From the NCBI GenBank assembly GCA_905221605.1, contig CAJNDS010002346.1, positions 736,740 to 800,739 of the forward strand: a DNA stretch of 64,000 nt, in the 5' to 3' direction. The notes under the pieces were generated by a model. The model made no database searches. It was not told the DNA's origin and saw nothing but the letters and a program-made list of their open reading frames with translations. Shown piece after piece: positions 50,839-60,234 of the stretch. The position numbers and the translations under genes were made by a program. Every line of letters starts with the position of its first letter. Within the stretch, counting starts at the first letter, position 1. This DNA is from Symbiodinium natans (taxonomy: Eukaryota > Sar > Dinophyceae > Suessiales > Symbiodiniaceae).

Positions 50839-52920
50839 TTAGAACAGGTTACTATGAACACCTAAGCGTCCTTTCAGTGATGACAGTGTTTCAACGCTGA
50901 CATATTTGGTGAGCAAATCAGCAGGGTTGTTCAGTGTTCCTACCTTCAGGACCTTGATCAGTCCAGCTTTCACCAGGTCTTGCATATAAAGGAACCTCAG
51001 TTCCACATGCTTAGTGCGCTTGCCAGCACCAAAACGCGTCGCCATAGATTTGCCTGCAGTGGAATCAGTGTACACGTGAACATTGACCTTGCGGGTCAGT
51101 CCACTCTCCAGCAACAGCGCGCGAACGAACAGTGCCTCGCTCGTGCCTTGACCAATTGCATACAAGTCAGCTTCACCGCTTGACAGTGCGATTGTTGATT
51201 GCGCGCGCGCAGTGCTTTGAACATTACAACCAAGGACATTCACAGTCGAACCAGAGGTCGACTTGCGTGTCTTGTTGCATCCAGCCCAGTCACTGTCAAC
51301 ATACGCATTTACATCCACAGGGACAGTGGCACCAGACAGCTGGTGCGTCGGTCTCAGCTTCAACACCGACAGTTTGGTACCAGCCAAGTACCTCAACAGG
51401 TGTTTCGACTTTCCAACCGCCTCAGTGGTGGGAGCAGTCACGTCGCGTGACAGTTCCTTCACCGCGTATGCAACATCAGGCCTTACAAACGCATACCACA
51501 GCAGTTTGCCAACCGCAGTGCGATACTTCTCATGGCCTTCTTTATCCAGTGGCTCAGGCATCAACTGCCTCAAGGATGACGAACCAGTCGTGGCAACGGA
51601 ATTGCACTTCGACAGGTTGTACATTTCAAGCAGTTTGTCAACGTACGAAGGAGACATGCACACATCAACGCTATCACCGCAGTGACGCAAGCGGCGACCA
51701 AGAAACGTGTGCTCAGTCCCTTCGACCAACTCACCAGTGATCTTCACGATCAGCTCTTTCTGCAGTTCTTCAAGAAACTGCCGTTTGAGCTTGTCATTTC
51801 CAATGATCAGTAGATCGTCAACATATGCCAAGACAAACAGTGAACCACTTTCATGACAGTAAAGATTGCCATCGGACTTGCAGCGCTTGAACTTCAGTTT
51901 CTGCATCGTAGCGGCAAAATGGTCTTGCCACAGTTTAGGCGCTTGACGCAGCCCGTACATTGCCTTATTCAGTCGCCAGAGTACTTTCCTGTCAGGGTAG
52001 TACTCAGCTGGCGGCCAGACGAACACTTCGTCAGTCATTGCTGCGTGTAAAAACGCAGTTGACACATCAGCAAGCGTGATCGTCCAGTTTCGAGCAAGGG
52101 CCAAAATCAGCAACACACGCAGTGTCACCAACGACGGTGTGCTCGCGAACAGTGAATCCAGGTCCAGTTGGCGAGAGTCCTGGAAGCAGCCTTGAACTAC
52201 GAGACGCATCCGCAGTTCTATGTCAGACTTCCAGCGCTTGACCCACTTCACGCCAATGGCACCCTTCACTTGCTCACTTGAGCAGTTTTCTACGGGCACT
52301 TCTGTATACACTTCGAAGTCCTTCATGGATCCCATTTCCTTATTCATGCCAGTTGCCTGTGCTTCTTCAGGAAACTCTTCAGTGGCATCCCAAATGATGG
52401 AGTTTGCCAGTTTCGCCTCGGCAACAGCTTCTTCTTCATCACAGTTCACTTCAACGGAAACAGACGACCCATCTTTGTTGCGAACTTCAGTTGCACTTGT
52501 CGCGGAAGCAACCCAAGACCAGTCATGCTGATAAGCTTCAGTTATAGCGGCAATTCTTTGCGCTTTGCCCAGTGGCTCAGCGTCAGCTTCAGGATCAGGG
52601 CGCGCCATTTTCGACTTAGGCTCAGCGCCTCCTTCTTCAGCTGATCTCTTGGAACCAGTGGGCGAACTCAAGGGTTCAACTTCAGCTTCACGTTCTTCAG
52701 ACGCAGTTTGCGGCTGTGTCTCCAACACATCATCCATTGGCTCTCTAGCCAGTCCAGGCGGTTCTTTCACTCTGCCAGTGGCTGTGAGATCTTGCGGCAG
52801 AACAAACTCAGTGATCGAATCTTTGCCTTCACCTTTTGGATCCCAAGGCAGTGCGCGGAACATTTGAACAATCTCCTTTTGCCATTGCAGTGAGGGTTGC
52901 AGTAGGCGGACAGTCCTCAC
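50839..52920 (-). CDS. Reverse transcriptase-RNase H of element 2
   Basis: 693 codons counted from a GTG at 52920, which is unlikely to be a real start: a TGA lies just upstream in this frame. Reverse transcriptase with TLADVSTAFLHA, LNKAMYGLRQAP and YVDD at residues 366-369 (LAYVDDLLIIGND). RNase H with YVDSDWAGC, SSGEADLYAI, YTDSTAGKS and PADLLTKYV. All key residues look intact. It lies in the -1 frame relative to the integrase frame, whose stop TGA follows GGAAAG; one extra A there would fuse the two. N-terminal 120 residues are an acidic linker. Confidence 0.85.
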   Translation of the reverse strand: MRTVRLLQPSLQWQKEIVQMFRALPWDPKGEGKDSITEFVLPQDLTATGRVKEPPGLAREPMDDVLETQPQTASEEREAEVEPLSSPTGSKRSAEEGGAEPKSKMARPDPEADAEPLGKAQRIAAITEAYQHDWSWVASATSATEVRNKDGSSVSVEVNCDEEEAVAEAKLANSIIWDATEEFPEEAQATGMNKEMGSMKDFEVYTEVPVENCSSEQVKGAIGVKWVKRWKSDIELRMRLVVQGCFQDSRQLDLDSLFASTPSLVTLRVLLILALARNWTITLADVSTAFLHAAMTDEVFVWPPAEYYPDRKVLWRLNKAMYGLRQAPKLWQDHFAATMQKLKFKRCKSDGNLYCHESGSLFVLAYVDDLLIIGNDKLKRQFLEELQKELIVKITGELVEGTEHTFLGRRLRHCGDSVDVCMSPSYVDKLLEMYNLSKCNSVATTGSSSLRQLMPEPLDKEGHEKYRTAVGKLLWYAFVRPDVAYAVKELSRDVTAPTTEAVGKSKHLLRYLAGTKLSVLKLRPTHQLSGATVPVDVNAYVDSDWAGCNKTRKSTSGSTVNVLGCNVQSTARAQSTIALSSGEADLYAIGQGTSEALFVRALLLESGLTRKVNVHVYTDSTAGKSMATRFGAGKRTKHVELRFLYMQDLVKAGLIKVLKVGTLNNPADLLTKYVSVETLSSLKGRLGVHSNLF

Positions 52921-55208
52921 TTTCCATGTTCAGTTCCGATGATCACTTCGTCTGCTTCCGTATCTCGACCAAGCCACATGCCAGTTACCCAGGACGGGAA
53001 TGCTTTGCGCGTAGCGTGCGGTCCAGTCAACTTTGCTTGCACAACTTCGCCAAAGCAACACAGTCCTGAATTGTAGTCTCTCTGCCAACGACGCCAGTAG
53101 CTTGTATGGCCATCCGCGTGTTCAAGATAGCGGTTCAGTAGAAACTGAGCATGCTTCACTGCCCACGGGAACAGTGCATGATCAGATGTCACTTCAACGC
53201 CAGTGCTTTCTTGAAGTTGCAGAAGGACAGTTCTCAGCTGCGCGTACAGCGTCCTCTGCATTTGGCCTACGCTGCCCATCGCCTGCTTGTGAGCAGTGGG
53301 CGCAGCGCGTGTGCTCATGCCACCAAGCTCTTTGACAGTCGACAGAACTAGGTCCTTCAATGGATTTTCCTTGTCGTTACCAAATGTCCTGCCAGTTTCA
53401 AACACAAACTTCTTCAGCTCAGCCATTGCGTACGCACCACCTTTCTTGGCAGTTTGCTTGTCAGGTACAACAACAGCCATGCCAAAGCCAGTTTGCACGT
53501 CTGTGGCAGTCAACACGGTTCTCAAGGGAAGCGACTTGTGCGTGCTGACATAACAGTAATCCACTTGGATCACAGGCTGTCGATCCACTTGCTTCAGTGA
53601 AGGGCCATGACGACCTTTCGCCTGAACACAGCGCGGGCACCAATCTCTGAACGGCAGATGTGTCAGTTCATGGACACGTCTTTCTGCCTCAGTGGGTTCT
53701 TTAGGAACTTTGAGAGGCTTAGCCTTGTAGGCAGTCTCTCGAATCATTTCCTGAACCTCAAGGTTCGGTGCTCTTTCCAGTGGAACGAACAGACAGTAGC
53801 CAGTCCAGGTATGACCCAGATCAGCTCTCGGTTCTTCACACTTCGTGACACTTCCATCAGCTTCAATCATGTCAGACCACAAATCCTGAAAACCAGTGTC
53901 GATACGAGACTCATCGGTCGAGGTCGTGAAGTAAGTGTAACGATCAGCCCACAGCTGGTCAGTTGACACTCTCTCCACATCTAAGGCCGTGGCGCAGTCC
54001 TCAGGATGAAAGGCGCAGCTCCTAGGCGTGTGTAACATGCGAATCCAGTACCTTGGCAATTTCAGCCAGTAATCACTCGTTCTGGGTTGACCAGTTAGAG
54101 GATCAGGGCTGTTGAAGAGCCGAACCAGTTCAGCCTGCATTTCGGGCCCATGATACACTAAGCTTCGCAGTCGCGAAAGGCAGGCATCAGCTTCCGCAGT
54201 CTCGCCTCCTCGGCTCGAAACAGGCCTAGAGCGGGGCGGGCGGGCGGGAACAGTGGCAGAAGGGGTGGGCGGGCGGGAAAACGCAGTGACCGCGGGACCA
54301 GGGGCGTTCGGGGCGGTTGTCGCGCCAGTGCGCGGCGGAACGCGGTCAGTTTTACCACCACCAAAGAATTTCGTTTTGCCTTCGGGCAGTCGGGGGCTCT
54401 GTTTGCCCTGATGCCGCAACTCAGGTTTGTAACGCAGTTTGAAAACACACTTACCTTTCCAGCGGACAGTGTCCTGCGCAGTCTTGTCTGCCAGTTTGAG
54501 GAAATCAGCATCCCTCACTTCGACAGGCGAAGCTCCACCTCCATACAGTTTGGTGGTTACTCTTTCGCCAGTGAATCTTGACAGTGGGACAGGCAGGTCA
54601 CGACACTGCACTGGGGAGAACAGTCCCATGCGCCATCGGTGATGATGTCGCGTCAGGGTCAAATGTCGCTCATCCAACTCCCAACAGTCTACTGCAGTAG
54701 CCAACAACTCATACATCTTGGAGACATGATCAATGCTGCAGTCTTGCACATCACACACTCCAGACAGTGGCATGTCCATGTCATCTTCGCTCAAGCTCTC
54801 CTGTAGCAGTTTCGGCAAATCTTTCACACATCGCTTGGCATCCTCAGCACAGTGATATGGAACCACAGTCGGATTGAGGTAAACCAGTGTGCCTTGCCGA
54901 ACTATCGGGACAGGATCCTGATTCACAGTCAGCAATGCCATGAAATCTTTGCTCATGACAGTCCAGAAGCCTTGCAACAGTAGTCTGGACACACTGACCA
55001 GTGGGAAGGGTATGGACTTGCACACATAGAAATTGATGCACAGTGAGTGACCATTGCAATCGAGCTGAACAATTCTTCGACCCAGTACTTCAAGGGTTTT
55101 ACCCGATATGCTTCGCAGTGCTGGAGCATCATCATTCAGGGGAAGCAGTGGGTAATCATCAGCAAACCACTCAGGACAACAGTGAGCAGAAGCGCCAGAA
55201 TCAAACAA
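52917..55208 (-). CDS. Protease-integrase of element 2, integrase Glu lost
   Basis: Open from the protease motif SWILFDSGASAHCC (D3 of the 763-residue frame counted from a TTG) through an integrase. HHCC finger HELTHLPFRDWCPRC, then D550 (QVDYCYV), D612 (FGNDKEN) and, exactly 36 residues on, G648 (GGC) where the catalytic Glu is expected (GSVGQMQR). The rest of the core is normal. The frame starts 12 codons after a stop, so it must be entered from gag by frameshift or readthrough, or the copy is broken. Ends at TGA 52917-52919. Confidence 0.8.
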   Translation of the reverse strand: MFDSGASAHCCPEWFADDYPLLPLNDDAPALRSISGKTLEVLGRRIVQLDCNGHSLCINFYVCKSIPFPLVSVSRLLLQGFWTVMSKDFMALLTVNQDPVPIVRQGTLVYLNPTVVPYHCAEDAKRCVKDLPKLLQESLSEDDMDMPLSGVCDVQDCSIDHVSKMYELLATAVDCWELDERHLTLTRHHHRWRMGLFSPVQCRDLPVPLSRFTGERVTTKLYGGGASPVEVRDADFLKLADKTAQDTVRWKGKCVFKLRYKPELRHQGKQSPRLPEGKTKFFGGGKTDRVPPRTGATTAPNAPGPAVTAFSRPPTPSATVPARPPRSRPVSSRGGETAEADACLSRLRSLVYHGPEMQAELVRLFNSPDPLTGQPRTSDYWLKLPRYWIRMLHTPRSCAFHPEDCATALDVERVSTDQLWADRYTYFTTSTDESRIDTGFQDLWSDMIEADGSVTKCEEPRADLGHTWTGYCLFVPLERAPNLEVQEMIRETAYKAKPLKVPKEPTEAERRVHELTHLPFRDWCPRCVQAKGRHGPSLKQVDRQPVIQVDYCYVSTHKSLPLRTVLTATDVQTGFGMAVVVPDKQTAKKGGAYAMAELKKFVFETGRTFGNDKENPLKDLVLSTVKELGGMSTRAAPTAHKQAMGSVGQMQRTLYAQLRTVLLQLQESTGVEVTSDHALFPWAVKHAQFLLNRYLEHADGHTSYWRRWQRDYNSGLCCFGEVVQAKLTGPHATRKAFPSWVTGMWLGRDTEADEVIIGTEHGK

Positions 55209-55498
55209 GATCCAGCTTCTGTCAGATAAAAAACTTGCAGATGAAACTCAGTGAGCTTGTCTACAGGTGTTGTTGTCTGCTCAGCTGCAGTTTCTGATGA
55301 AACATTTCGGGGTAACTCATTCGGAAGTACAGGTTGACCAGTGGTCATTGTCGCTATCAAGAACAGTGAGGCTATGAACAGATTGCGAACAATGCCAGGT
55401 CTAGCAGCGCGAGAACTCCCAGCAGTCCTCGAAACTCGCGGAGAATCTGGGTTCCTCAGTGAACACAGCGGCAGCTGTGCCAGCAGGCTCCTTAGCAT
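55136..55498 (-). CDS. Linker frame between gag and protease of element 2
   Basis: A +1 frame overlapping the end of gag and the start of protease. It reads on from the gag end as NVSSETAAEQTTTPVDKLTE and FHLQVFYLTEAGS, where the protease frame resumes with WILFDSG. Probably the remains of one continuous polyprotein shifted by two compensating indels. Confidence 0.45.
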   Translation of the reverse strand: MLRSLLAQLPLCSLRNPDSPRVSRTAGSSRAARPGIVRNLFIASLFLIATMTTGQPVLPNELPRNVSSETAAEQTTTPVDKLTEFHLQVFYLTEAGSCLILALLLTVVLSGLLMITHCFP

Positions 55499-56768
55499 CA
55501 GTGACCTCAGTCACCATGACCTCAGTCACCGTGACCTCAGTCACCGTGACCGTCGACGCTGCAGTCGTCGCAGCTGTGGAACTCTGCGCTGGCTCATGCC
55601 AGTGTCCTTGCCATTCGTCTTGCCAGTAGGATCCTTCAGACCAGTCATCATACCAGCCTTCATCCCATGAGCTCCAGTCTTCATACTCACCTATTGCGCC
55701 AACATACCATTCGTACTCATTCCAGTCGGCGTTCCACTCTTCTTCGTTCCATTCTTCTTCATTCCATTCTTCAGTGACAGCTCCTACATTTTTCGCTTGA
55801 GGGCATTCTTTGCTCCAGTGGCCATGCGAACCACAAATAAAACATCCGTTTCCATTTCCTTTTCCTTTTCCTTTGCTCTTGCCTTTTCCTTTTCCTTTCC
55901 AGTTTCCTTTGTCACTTCCTTTTCCTTTCCATCCTTTCGCAGTTCCGAAACCTTTCTTTCCTTTGCCTTTGCCTTTGCCCTTTCCTTTTCCTTTCCAGTT
56001 TCCTTTCTTTCCTTTTCCTTTCCAGTTTCCTTTGTACCAACCTTTCAGTGCTCCGATATCCATCGGCACTGGACCATCATTCCTTGCAGTACCTGCAGTA
56101 CTTGAAACTAAGTGCCTACTCTTGTAGTATGACTGAATTGTTGCCAGTAAATCTTTCCATGTGTGTATCTGCGAGACATTCAGTCTGAGATGCTGCTGCA
56201 GTGCTCCTTGCGTTTTGCGAATGAACAACGTGATCAGTAAATCATCCTGAACCAAGGCACCAGTCGCCTTCTCGTGCCGGTTCTTCAGTACAATGAAGTC
56301 AGCCAAATCATTCTCGAAATTGTCAGGCCTCAGTTTGAAATCCAGAATCTCGGTGAGGAGATTCAGTCCTTGGGACCGATTGGGCAGTGAAAACTGCTGA
56401 TGCAATCTTCGCCATACCTCAAAGCCATTCTCAGTGTCTTCTTGTCTGACAGTCGCTCTCGCAGCTCCCTCGGTTAACTGTGCCAACAGATAAAGCAGTT
56501 GACGACTGAACTCGATCAGCTTCATGTCTCGACTTGCATCGGTTCTTCGATTCCAGTCGATCACACGTTCGTCTGTGACAGCTTCAGTTAGAACCTCGCA
56601 TGCATCCATGAGCAGCTTGGCTTCAGGCTTGTACAGTCCTATGTCCTTCTTCATTTGCCAGCTCCAATCCTCATACTTATCCAGTGACCCATCAAATGAC
56701 GGTGGGGGGAACAGTTTCACTTCACCTCCGAGACCTCTTAGTTCAGGGGCAGAACCTAGTGAAGCCAT
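55401..56768 (-). CDS. gag: Gag of element 2 (455 aa) with CCHC zinc knuckle
   Basis: ATG at 56768, 47 bases after the 5' LTR. Residues 1-230: copia-type gag core (YEDWSWQMKKDIGLYKPEAK; FIRKTQGALQQHLRLN). About 245-305: Gly/Lys/Trp repeats (NWKGKGKGKGKG), basic RNA-binding linker. C309, C312, H317, C322: zinc knuckle (CFICGSHGHWSKEC). Then an acidic Trp/Glu repeat (EEWNEEEW) to the end. Stops at TAG 55401-55403. Confidence 0.85.
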   Translation of the reverse strand: MASLGSAPELRGLGGEVKLFPPPSFDGSLDKYEDWSWQMKKDIGLYKPEAKLLMDACEVLTEAVTDERVIDWNRRTDASRDMKLIEFSRQLLYLLAQLTEGAARATVRQEDTENGFEVWRRLHQQFSLPNRSQGLNLLTEILDFKLRPDNFENDLADFIVLKNRHEKATGALVQDDLLITLFIRKTQGALQQHLRLNVSQIHTWKDLLATIQSYYKSRHLVSSTAGTARNDGPVPMDIGALKGWYKGNWKGKGKKGNWKGKGKGKGKGKGKKGFGTAKGWKGKGSDKGNWKGKGKGKSKGKGKGNGNGCFICGSHGHWSKECPQAKNVGAVTEEWNEEEWNEEEWNADWNEYEWYVGAIGEYEDWSSWDEGWYDDWSEGSYWQDEWQGHWHEPAQSSTAATTAASTVTVTEVTVTEVMVTEVTDAKEPAGTAAAVFTEEPRFSASFEDCWEFSRC

Positions 56769-56803
56769 TCAAACAGTTTCGGGCACCTGGTTCTCACCAG
56801 TGT

Positions 56804-56815
56804 GCTCCGCTACCA
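56804..56815 (-). promoter_or_regulatory. Primer binding site of element 2
   Basis: Minus-strand TGGTAGCGGAGC directly follows the 5' LTR end; close to the complement of an initiator Met-tRNA 3' end. Confidence 0.65.
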
Positions 56816-57001
56816 TGAAATGTTCGATGGAGCAGTTTGGGATACACTTTCAGGTATCACAACATTCACGGCAGTGAGCAACTCATCAGTCACACTTGTT
56901 TCAGCACTTGAGCCTTGAGCCAAAGCAGTGACGACAGCTTTGGTCAGGTGGTCAGGCAGTGGATACTGCCAGGGCTCTAGAGGGAACAGTGTCTTCTAAC
57001 A
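56816..57001 (-). repeat. 5' LTR of element 2 (186 bp)
   Basis: TGAAATGTTCGATGG ... TTCTAACA on the + strand; carries an 11-bp segment (TTTCAGGTATC) absent from the other LTR. Confidence 0.85.
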
Positions 57002-57160
57002 CCCCGTGGCCCCCCCTCTGGCCCCCCTGACCCCCCTGGCCCTGGCCCTCCCAAACCCCTCTCCTTTTTCGCTGCCTCCCGGCCCCTGCCCTAACCGGGC
57101 CCTGGGCCCCCCTGGGCCCCCTGGCCCTCCCTGGCCCCCCCTCTCCCCCCCTCCGCAAAT
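57002..57160. repeat. GC-rich CCCCCTGGCC repeat
   Basis: Imperfect repeats of GGCCCCCCTG type, similar to the sequence left of element 2 (48080-48255), so element 2 seems to have inserted in such a repeat. Confidence 0.75.
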
Positions 57161-57419
57161 GTTTGGTTTCATGGAGATTTGAATCGTTTTGCATGGGGAA
57201 TTGAGGGCGACAGCCCTAAACCCTACTTGGTAGTGGTTTGGGTGGTAGCCTGTGAAAGCTCACAGCGGGTGGGGAGAAAGAACCAAGCACCAATGAAATT
57301 GTTGGATTACATTGAAAACAAATGCCTTCGCGTGACATGCCGCCCCCCCACACCCCCTGGGTGTGTAGGGGCGCCATTTACACATGGTACTTACTGCCGC
57401 TGCGCGGCGAGACGCCCCT

Positions 57420-57505
57420 AAACCCTAAACCGTAAACCCTAAACCCTAAACCCTAAACCCTAAACCCTAAACCCTAAACCCTAAACCCTAAACCCTAAAC
57501 CCTAC
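57420..57505. repeat. CCCTAAA array
   Basis: About 12 heptamers. Confidence 0.95.
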
Positions 57506-57863
57506 AGATGTTTAGCTTTGAGGCATACTACCCCTCCACAGGTTCCCCCCACAACTAAGGTCATTTAGGGCTTTAGGGCTACAACCTTAGGGGTACAACC
57601 TTGGGGGTACAACCTTAGGGGTGCACCTACAGATGTTTAGCTTTGAGGCATACTACCCCTCCACAGGTTCCCCCCACAACTAAGGTCATTTAGGGCTTTA
57701 GGGCTACAACCTTAGGGGTACAACCTTGGGGGTACAACCTTAGGGGTGCAACCTTAGGGGTGCAACCTTAGGGGTACAACCTTAGGGGTACAACCTTAAA
57801 ATTACAACCTTAGGGGTACAACCTTAGGGGTACAACCTTAAGGGTACAGCCTTAGGGGTGACC
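57501..57863. repeat. 125-bp tandem duplication and 14-bp ACAACCTTAGGGGT satellite
   Basis: A unit starting CTACAGATGTTTAGCTTTGA recurs 125 bp later; both copies end in, and are followed by, repeats of ACAACCTTAGGGGT with one diverged copy. Family 2-like motif ACTACCCCTCCACAGGTTCC inside. Confidence 0.85.
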
Positions 57864-57909
57864 TTAGAGGGAACAGAACCGTTTTTTGACTCTGAATGGG
57901 GCCTGGGGT

Positions 57910-58018
57910 TTTTGGAAACGCTGCCCGTATGATAGCAGAAGGGACCATGATCTCTCCATCTTCGGTAACCTCCTCAAACTCATCAGCGCTCCTCCTGGGC
58001 GGCGCCGAGATGACCCGT
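57910..58018 (-). CDS. Candidate exon (SADEFEEVTEDGEIMVPSAI)
   Basis: Minus frame VISAPPRRSADEFEEVTEDG then EIMVPSAIIRAAFP, non-repetitive. AG (CGCCCAG) precedes RRSADEF; a GT after EIM is a possible donor. Boundaries approximate. Confidence 0.45.
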
Positions 58019-58139
58019 TTAGGGTTTAGGGTTTAGGGTTTAGGGTTCAGGGTTTAGGGTTTAGGGTTTAGGGTTTAGGGTTTCGGGCAGTGCTCAGCCG
58101 CAGCTTTGGGTCTGTGGCTTCGGGTTAAACCTGGTGACC

Positions 58140-59240
58140 CCTCAGTCCCACGCCGTACCCAAGCGCAACAGCCACAATGACCACAGTGCTAACACCTCCA
58201 CCCCTAGCACATCTGTGCTAAGGGGGAGGCCCTGAAGCCCTGATCCCCAAACTGCAGAATGAACCCTAAAACCCCTAAACCTAAGCATGAAACCCTGAGC
58301 AGCCCAAAACCCTCGAACCCTGATTCCCTGCACTGTTGTCTTGGTTAGGTCTGTATCAGGGCTTGGCAAGGGCTTCGGGTTCAGGATTTTAGGGCTTTCA
58401 GCGTTTTTGGGTGCTTTTTACTAGCTTACTAGCCGGGCGGCGGTCTTAGGGTGAGGTAGGAGCGTGCGGGTCCTAGGGCTCAGAGTCTTGGGGTTTGGGG
58501 GTTTAGGGGTTTAAGGTTTAGGTTTTGGGCTTGGGGCAGGCTTAGAGTTTTAGGGTACAGGGTCTATGCTCTGTACCCCCCCCCCCCCCGAATAAGCTCG
58601 CGTTCAAGGTTTCGGCGTTCAGGCCGCTGGCGGTCGAGGGGTTTGCGGCATAACCCGAAACCCTGAACCCCCCCAAACTGGAGGACACCCGAACCCCCCC
58701 AACCCGAAATCCCCCCCCCTCTCATAATAGCCCAGTCACCATATGTAACAAGGGCACCCTTTTAGTTGGGTTGGATACTTTCTAGATGGTCAAAACCTCT
58801 GAATTATGGTCCCCTTTTGGGTACCTAACCCTAAACCCTAAACCCTAAACCCTAAACCCTAAATAAGAGGGGCCGCCTTGCAACAAGGACTCAGAGAACC
58901 TTGAACCCAAAACCCTGGAAACCCTAACAAACCCTCAAAACCGTAAGAAGCCCTAAAAGCCCTAGAAACCCTAAAAACCCGAAAAATCCTAAGGAACCCT
59001 AGAAACCCTGACAAACGCGAAAAACCCTAACAAACCCTAAACACCCTAAAACCCTAAGGAACCTAGAAAACCCTAAGAAACCTAAAAGAACCTGGAAACC
59101 CTGAAAACCCTAAGAAATACTGGAAACCCCAAAAACCCTAAAGACCCTAAACACCCTAAAAACCCTAGAAACCTAAAGACCCTTAAAGCCCTAAAAACCC
59201 CAAAAACCCTGAGAACCCTAAAGAACGGGAAAAGGGCTGG
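58140..59240. repeat. Degenerate CCCTAAA-derived DNA; no gene seen
   Basis: 58900-59225 is a long run of diverged 9-12-bp units of AACCCTAAAA type. The rest is mixed telomere-like repeats without a convincing exon. Confidence 0.7.
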
Positions 59241-59267
59241 GCTATTAAGGACCTCAAAAGGTACTTT

Positions 59268-59370
59268 TGGAGCCTTAAGAATTAGAATGGGGTGTTGGGG
59301 GTTATTATAGTATAGTTACAAAGCGACCACGAGGGAATATATTATTCGTAATCACTCCGACCCCTATAAC
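59268..59370. mobile_element. Dispersed repeat family 4, copy 5
   Basis: AAGAATTAGAATGGGGTGTT, GTTATTATAGTATAGTTACA and CCACGAGGGAATATATTATTCG match the family core. Confidence 0.5.
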
Positions 59371-59455
59371 CCGAAACCCTAAGCCCTAAACCCTAAACCC
59401 TAAACTCTAACCCTAAACCCTATATATTGCCACTGGGCTAGCGAGCTCTTGCAGG

Positions 59456-59527
59456 CCCGAGCTTCAATGAGGGAAGGTGCCAGACTCCCAGGGCTTGCTC
59501 CACGCAGGATCGGTACTCCATCCTGGG
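59456..59527 (-). CDS. Candidate exon (EYRSCVEQALGVWHLPSLK)
   Basis: Minus frame open through MEYRSCVEQALGVWHLPSLK, AG (CCCCCAG) before. Boundaries approximate; the + strand is also partly open. Confidence 0.35.
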
Positions 59528-59687
59528 GGGTTTAGGTTTAGGGGATAGGGGTTAGGGGTTAGGGTTTAGGGTTTAGGGTTTGGGGTTTAGGGTTTCGGGT
59601 TAAGGGTTTGGGGTTTAGGGTCATAAGCCGAACTAATCTCCTCAACCCTAGTTCGGGCTTCGGGGTTGGGGGGGCTTCTGGCCTAAA

Positions 59688-59800
59688 CCCTAAACCCTAA
59701 ACCCTAAACCCTAAACCCTAAACCCTAAACCCTAAACCCTAAACCCTAAACCCTAAACCCTCAACCCTAAACCCTAAACCCTAAACCCTAAACCCTAAAC
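59688..59800. repeat. CCCTAAA array
   Basis: About 16 heptamers with one CCCTCAA. Confidence 0.95.
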
Positions 59801-59837
59801 CCTTCTGGTGGGGTTATTGTTCACATCAGGGGCCCTA

Positions 59838-60045
59838 CTTGAAGGTTCATGGTACTTACTAACCAATTATTACTGTACTTAAAACCCTACTTGTAATCCC
59901 CCTAAAGGGCCTTATAGGGGTTATCCCACTTATAAGTAGGGTTCTACTTATAATACCCCTAAAGGGCCTTATAGGCGTTATCCCACTTATAAGTAGGGTT
60001 ATAAGACAAGTTATAATTGGCTAGTAAGTACCATGAACCTCCAAG
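59838..60045. mobile_element. MITE-like element, family 5, copy 3
   Basis: CTTGAAGGTTCATGGTACTT start, CCATGAACCTCCAAG end; flanked by TA on both sides; interior GTTATCCCACTTATAAGTAG is tandemly duplicated. Confidence 0.75.
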
Positions 60046-60234
60046 TAACGGAAATCTGCCGTGAATCTGTATGTGGCTTCCGACGCATTGGCCAGCAGCC
60101 TACCTCAAACCCTTTCTTCCCTCAACCCGACCAATCCCAAAACGCTGCCAGACCCCAAACTCCGAACTCCGAACCCTCCTGAACTCTAAACCCTAAACCC
60201 GAAACCCTAAACCCTAAACCCTACCCCCAGCACA

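Larger units (their letters stand above)
48256..57001 (-). mobile_element. Element 2: Ty1/copia-type LTR retrotransposon, about 8.7 kb
   Basis: Short LTRs (177 and 186 bp), and a primer site TGGTAGCGGAGC right after the 5' LTR that resembles the complement of an initiator Met-tRNA 3' end. On the minus strand in order: gag with a CCHC knuckle, protease-integrase, RT-RNase H, then an extra frame before the 3' LTR. Flanks are C-rich, so a target duplication (CCCC) is not provable. LTR divergence and a lost integrase Glu indicate an older, probably non-autonomous copy. Oriented like the exons around it. Confidence 0.9.

Noticed and set aside
50298-56768. Programmed stop-codon reassignment (UGA as sense) in element 2
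   Set aside because: The integrase-RT junction and the gag-protease gap need frame changes, which reassignment alone would not give; other frames end normally at UGA.
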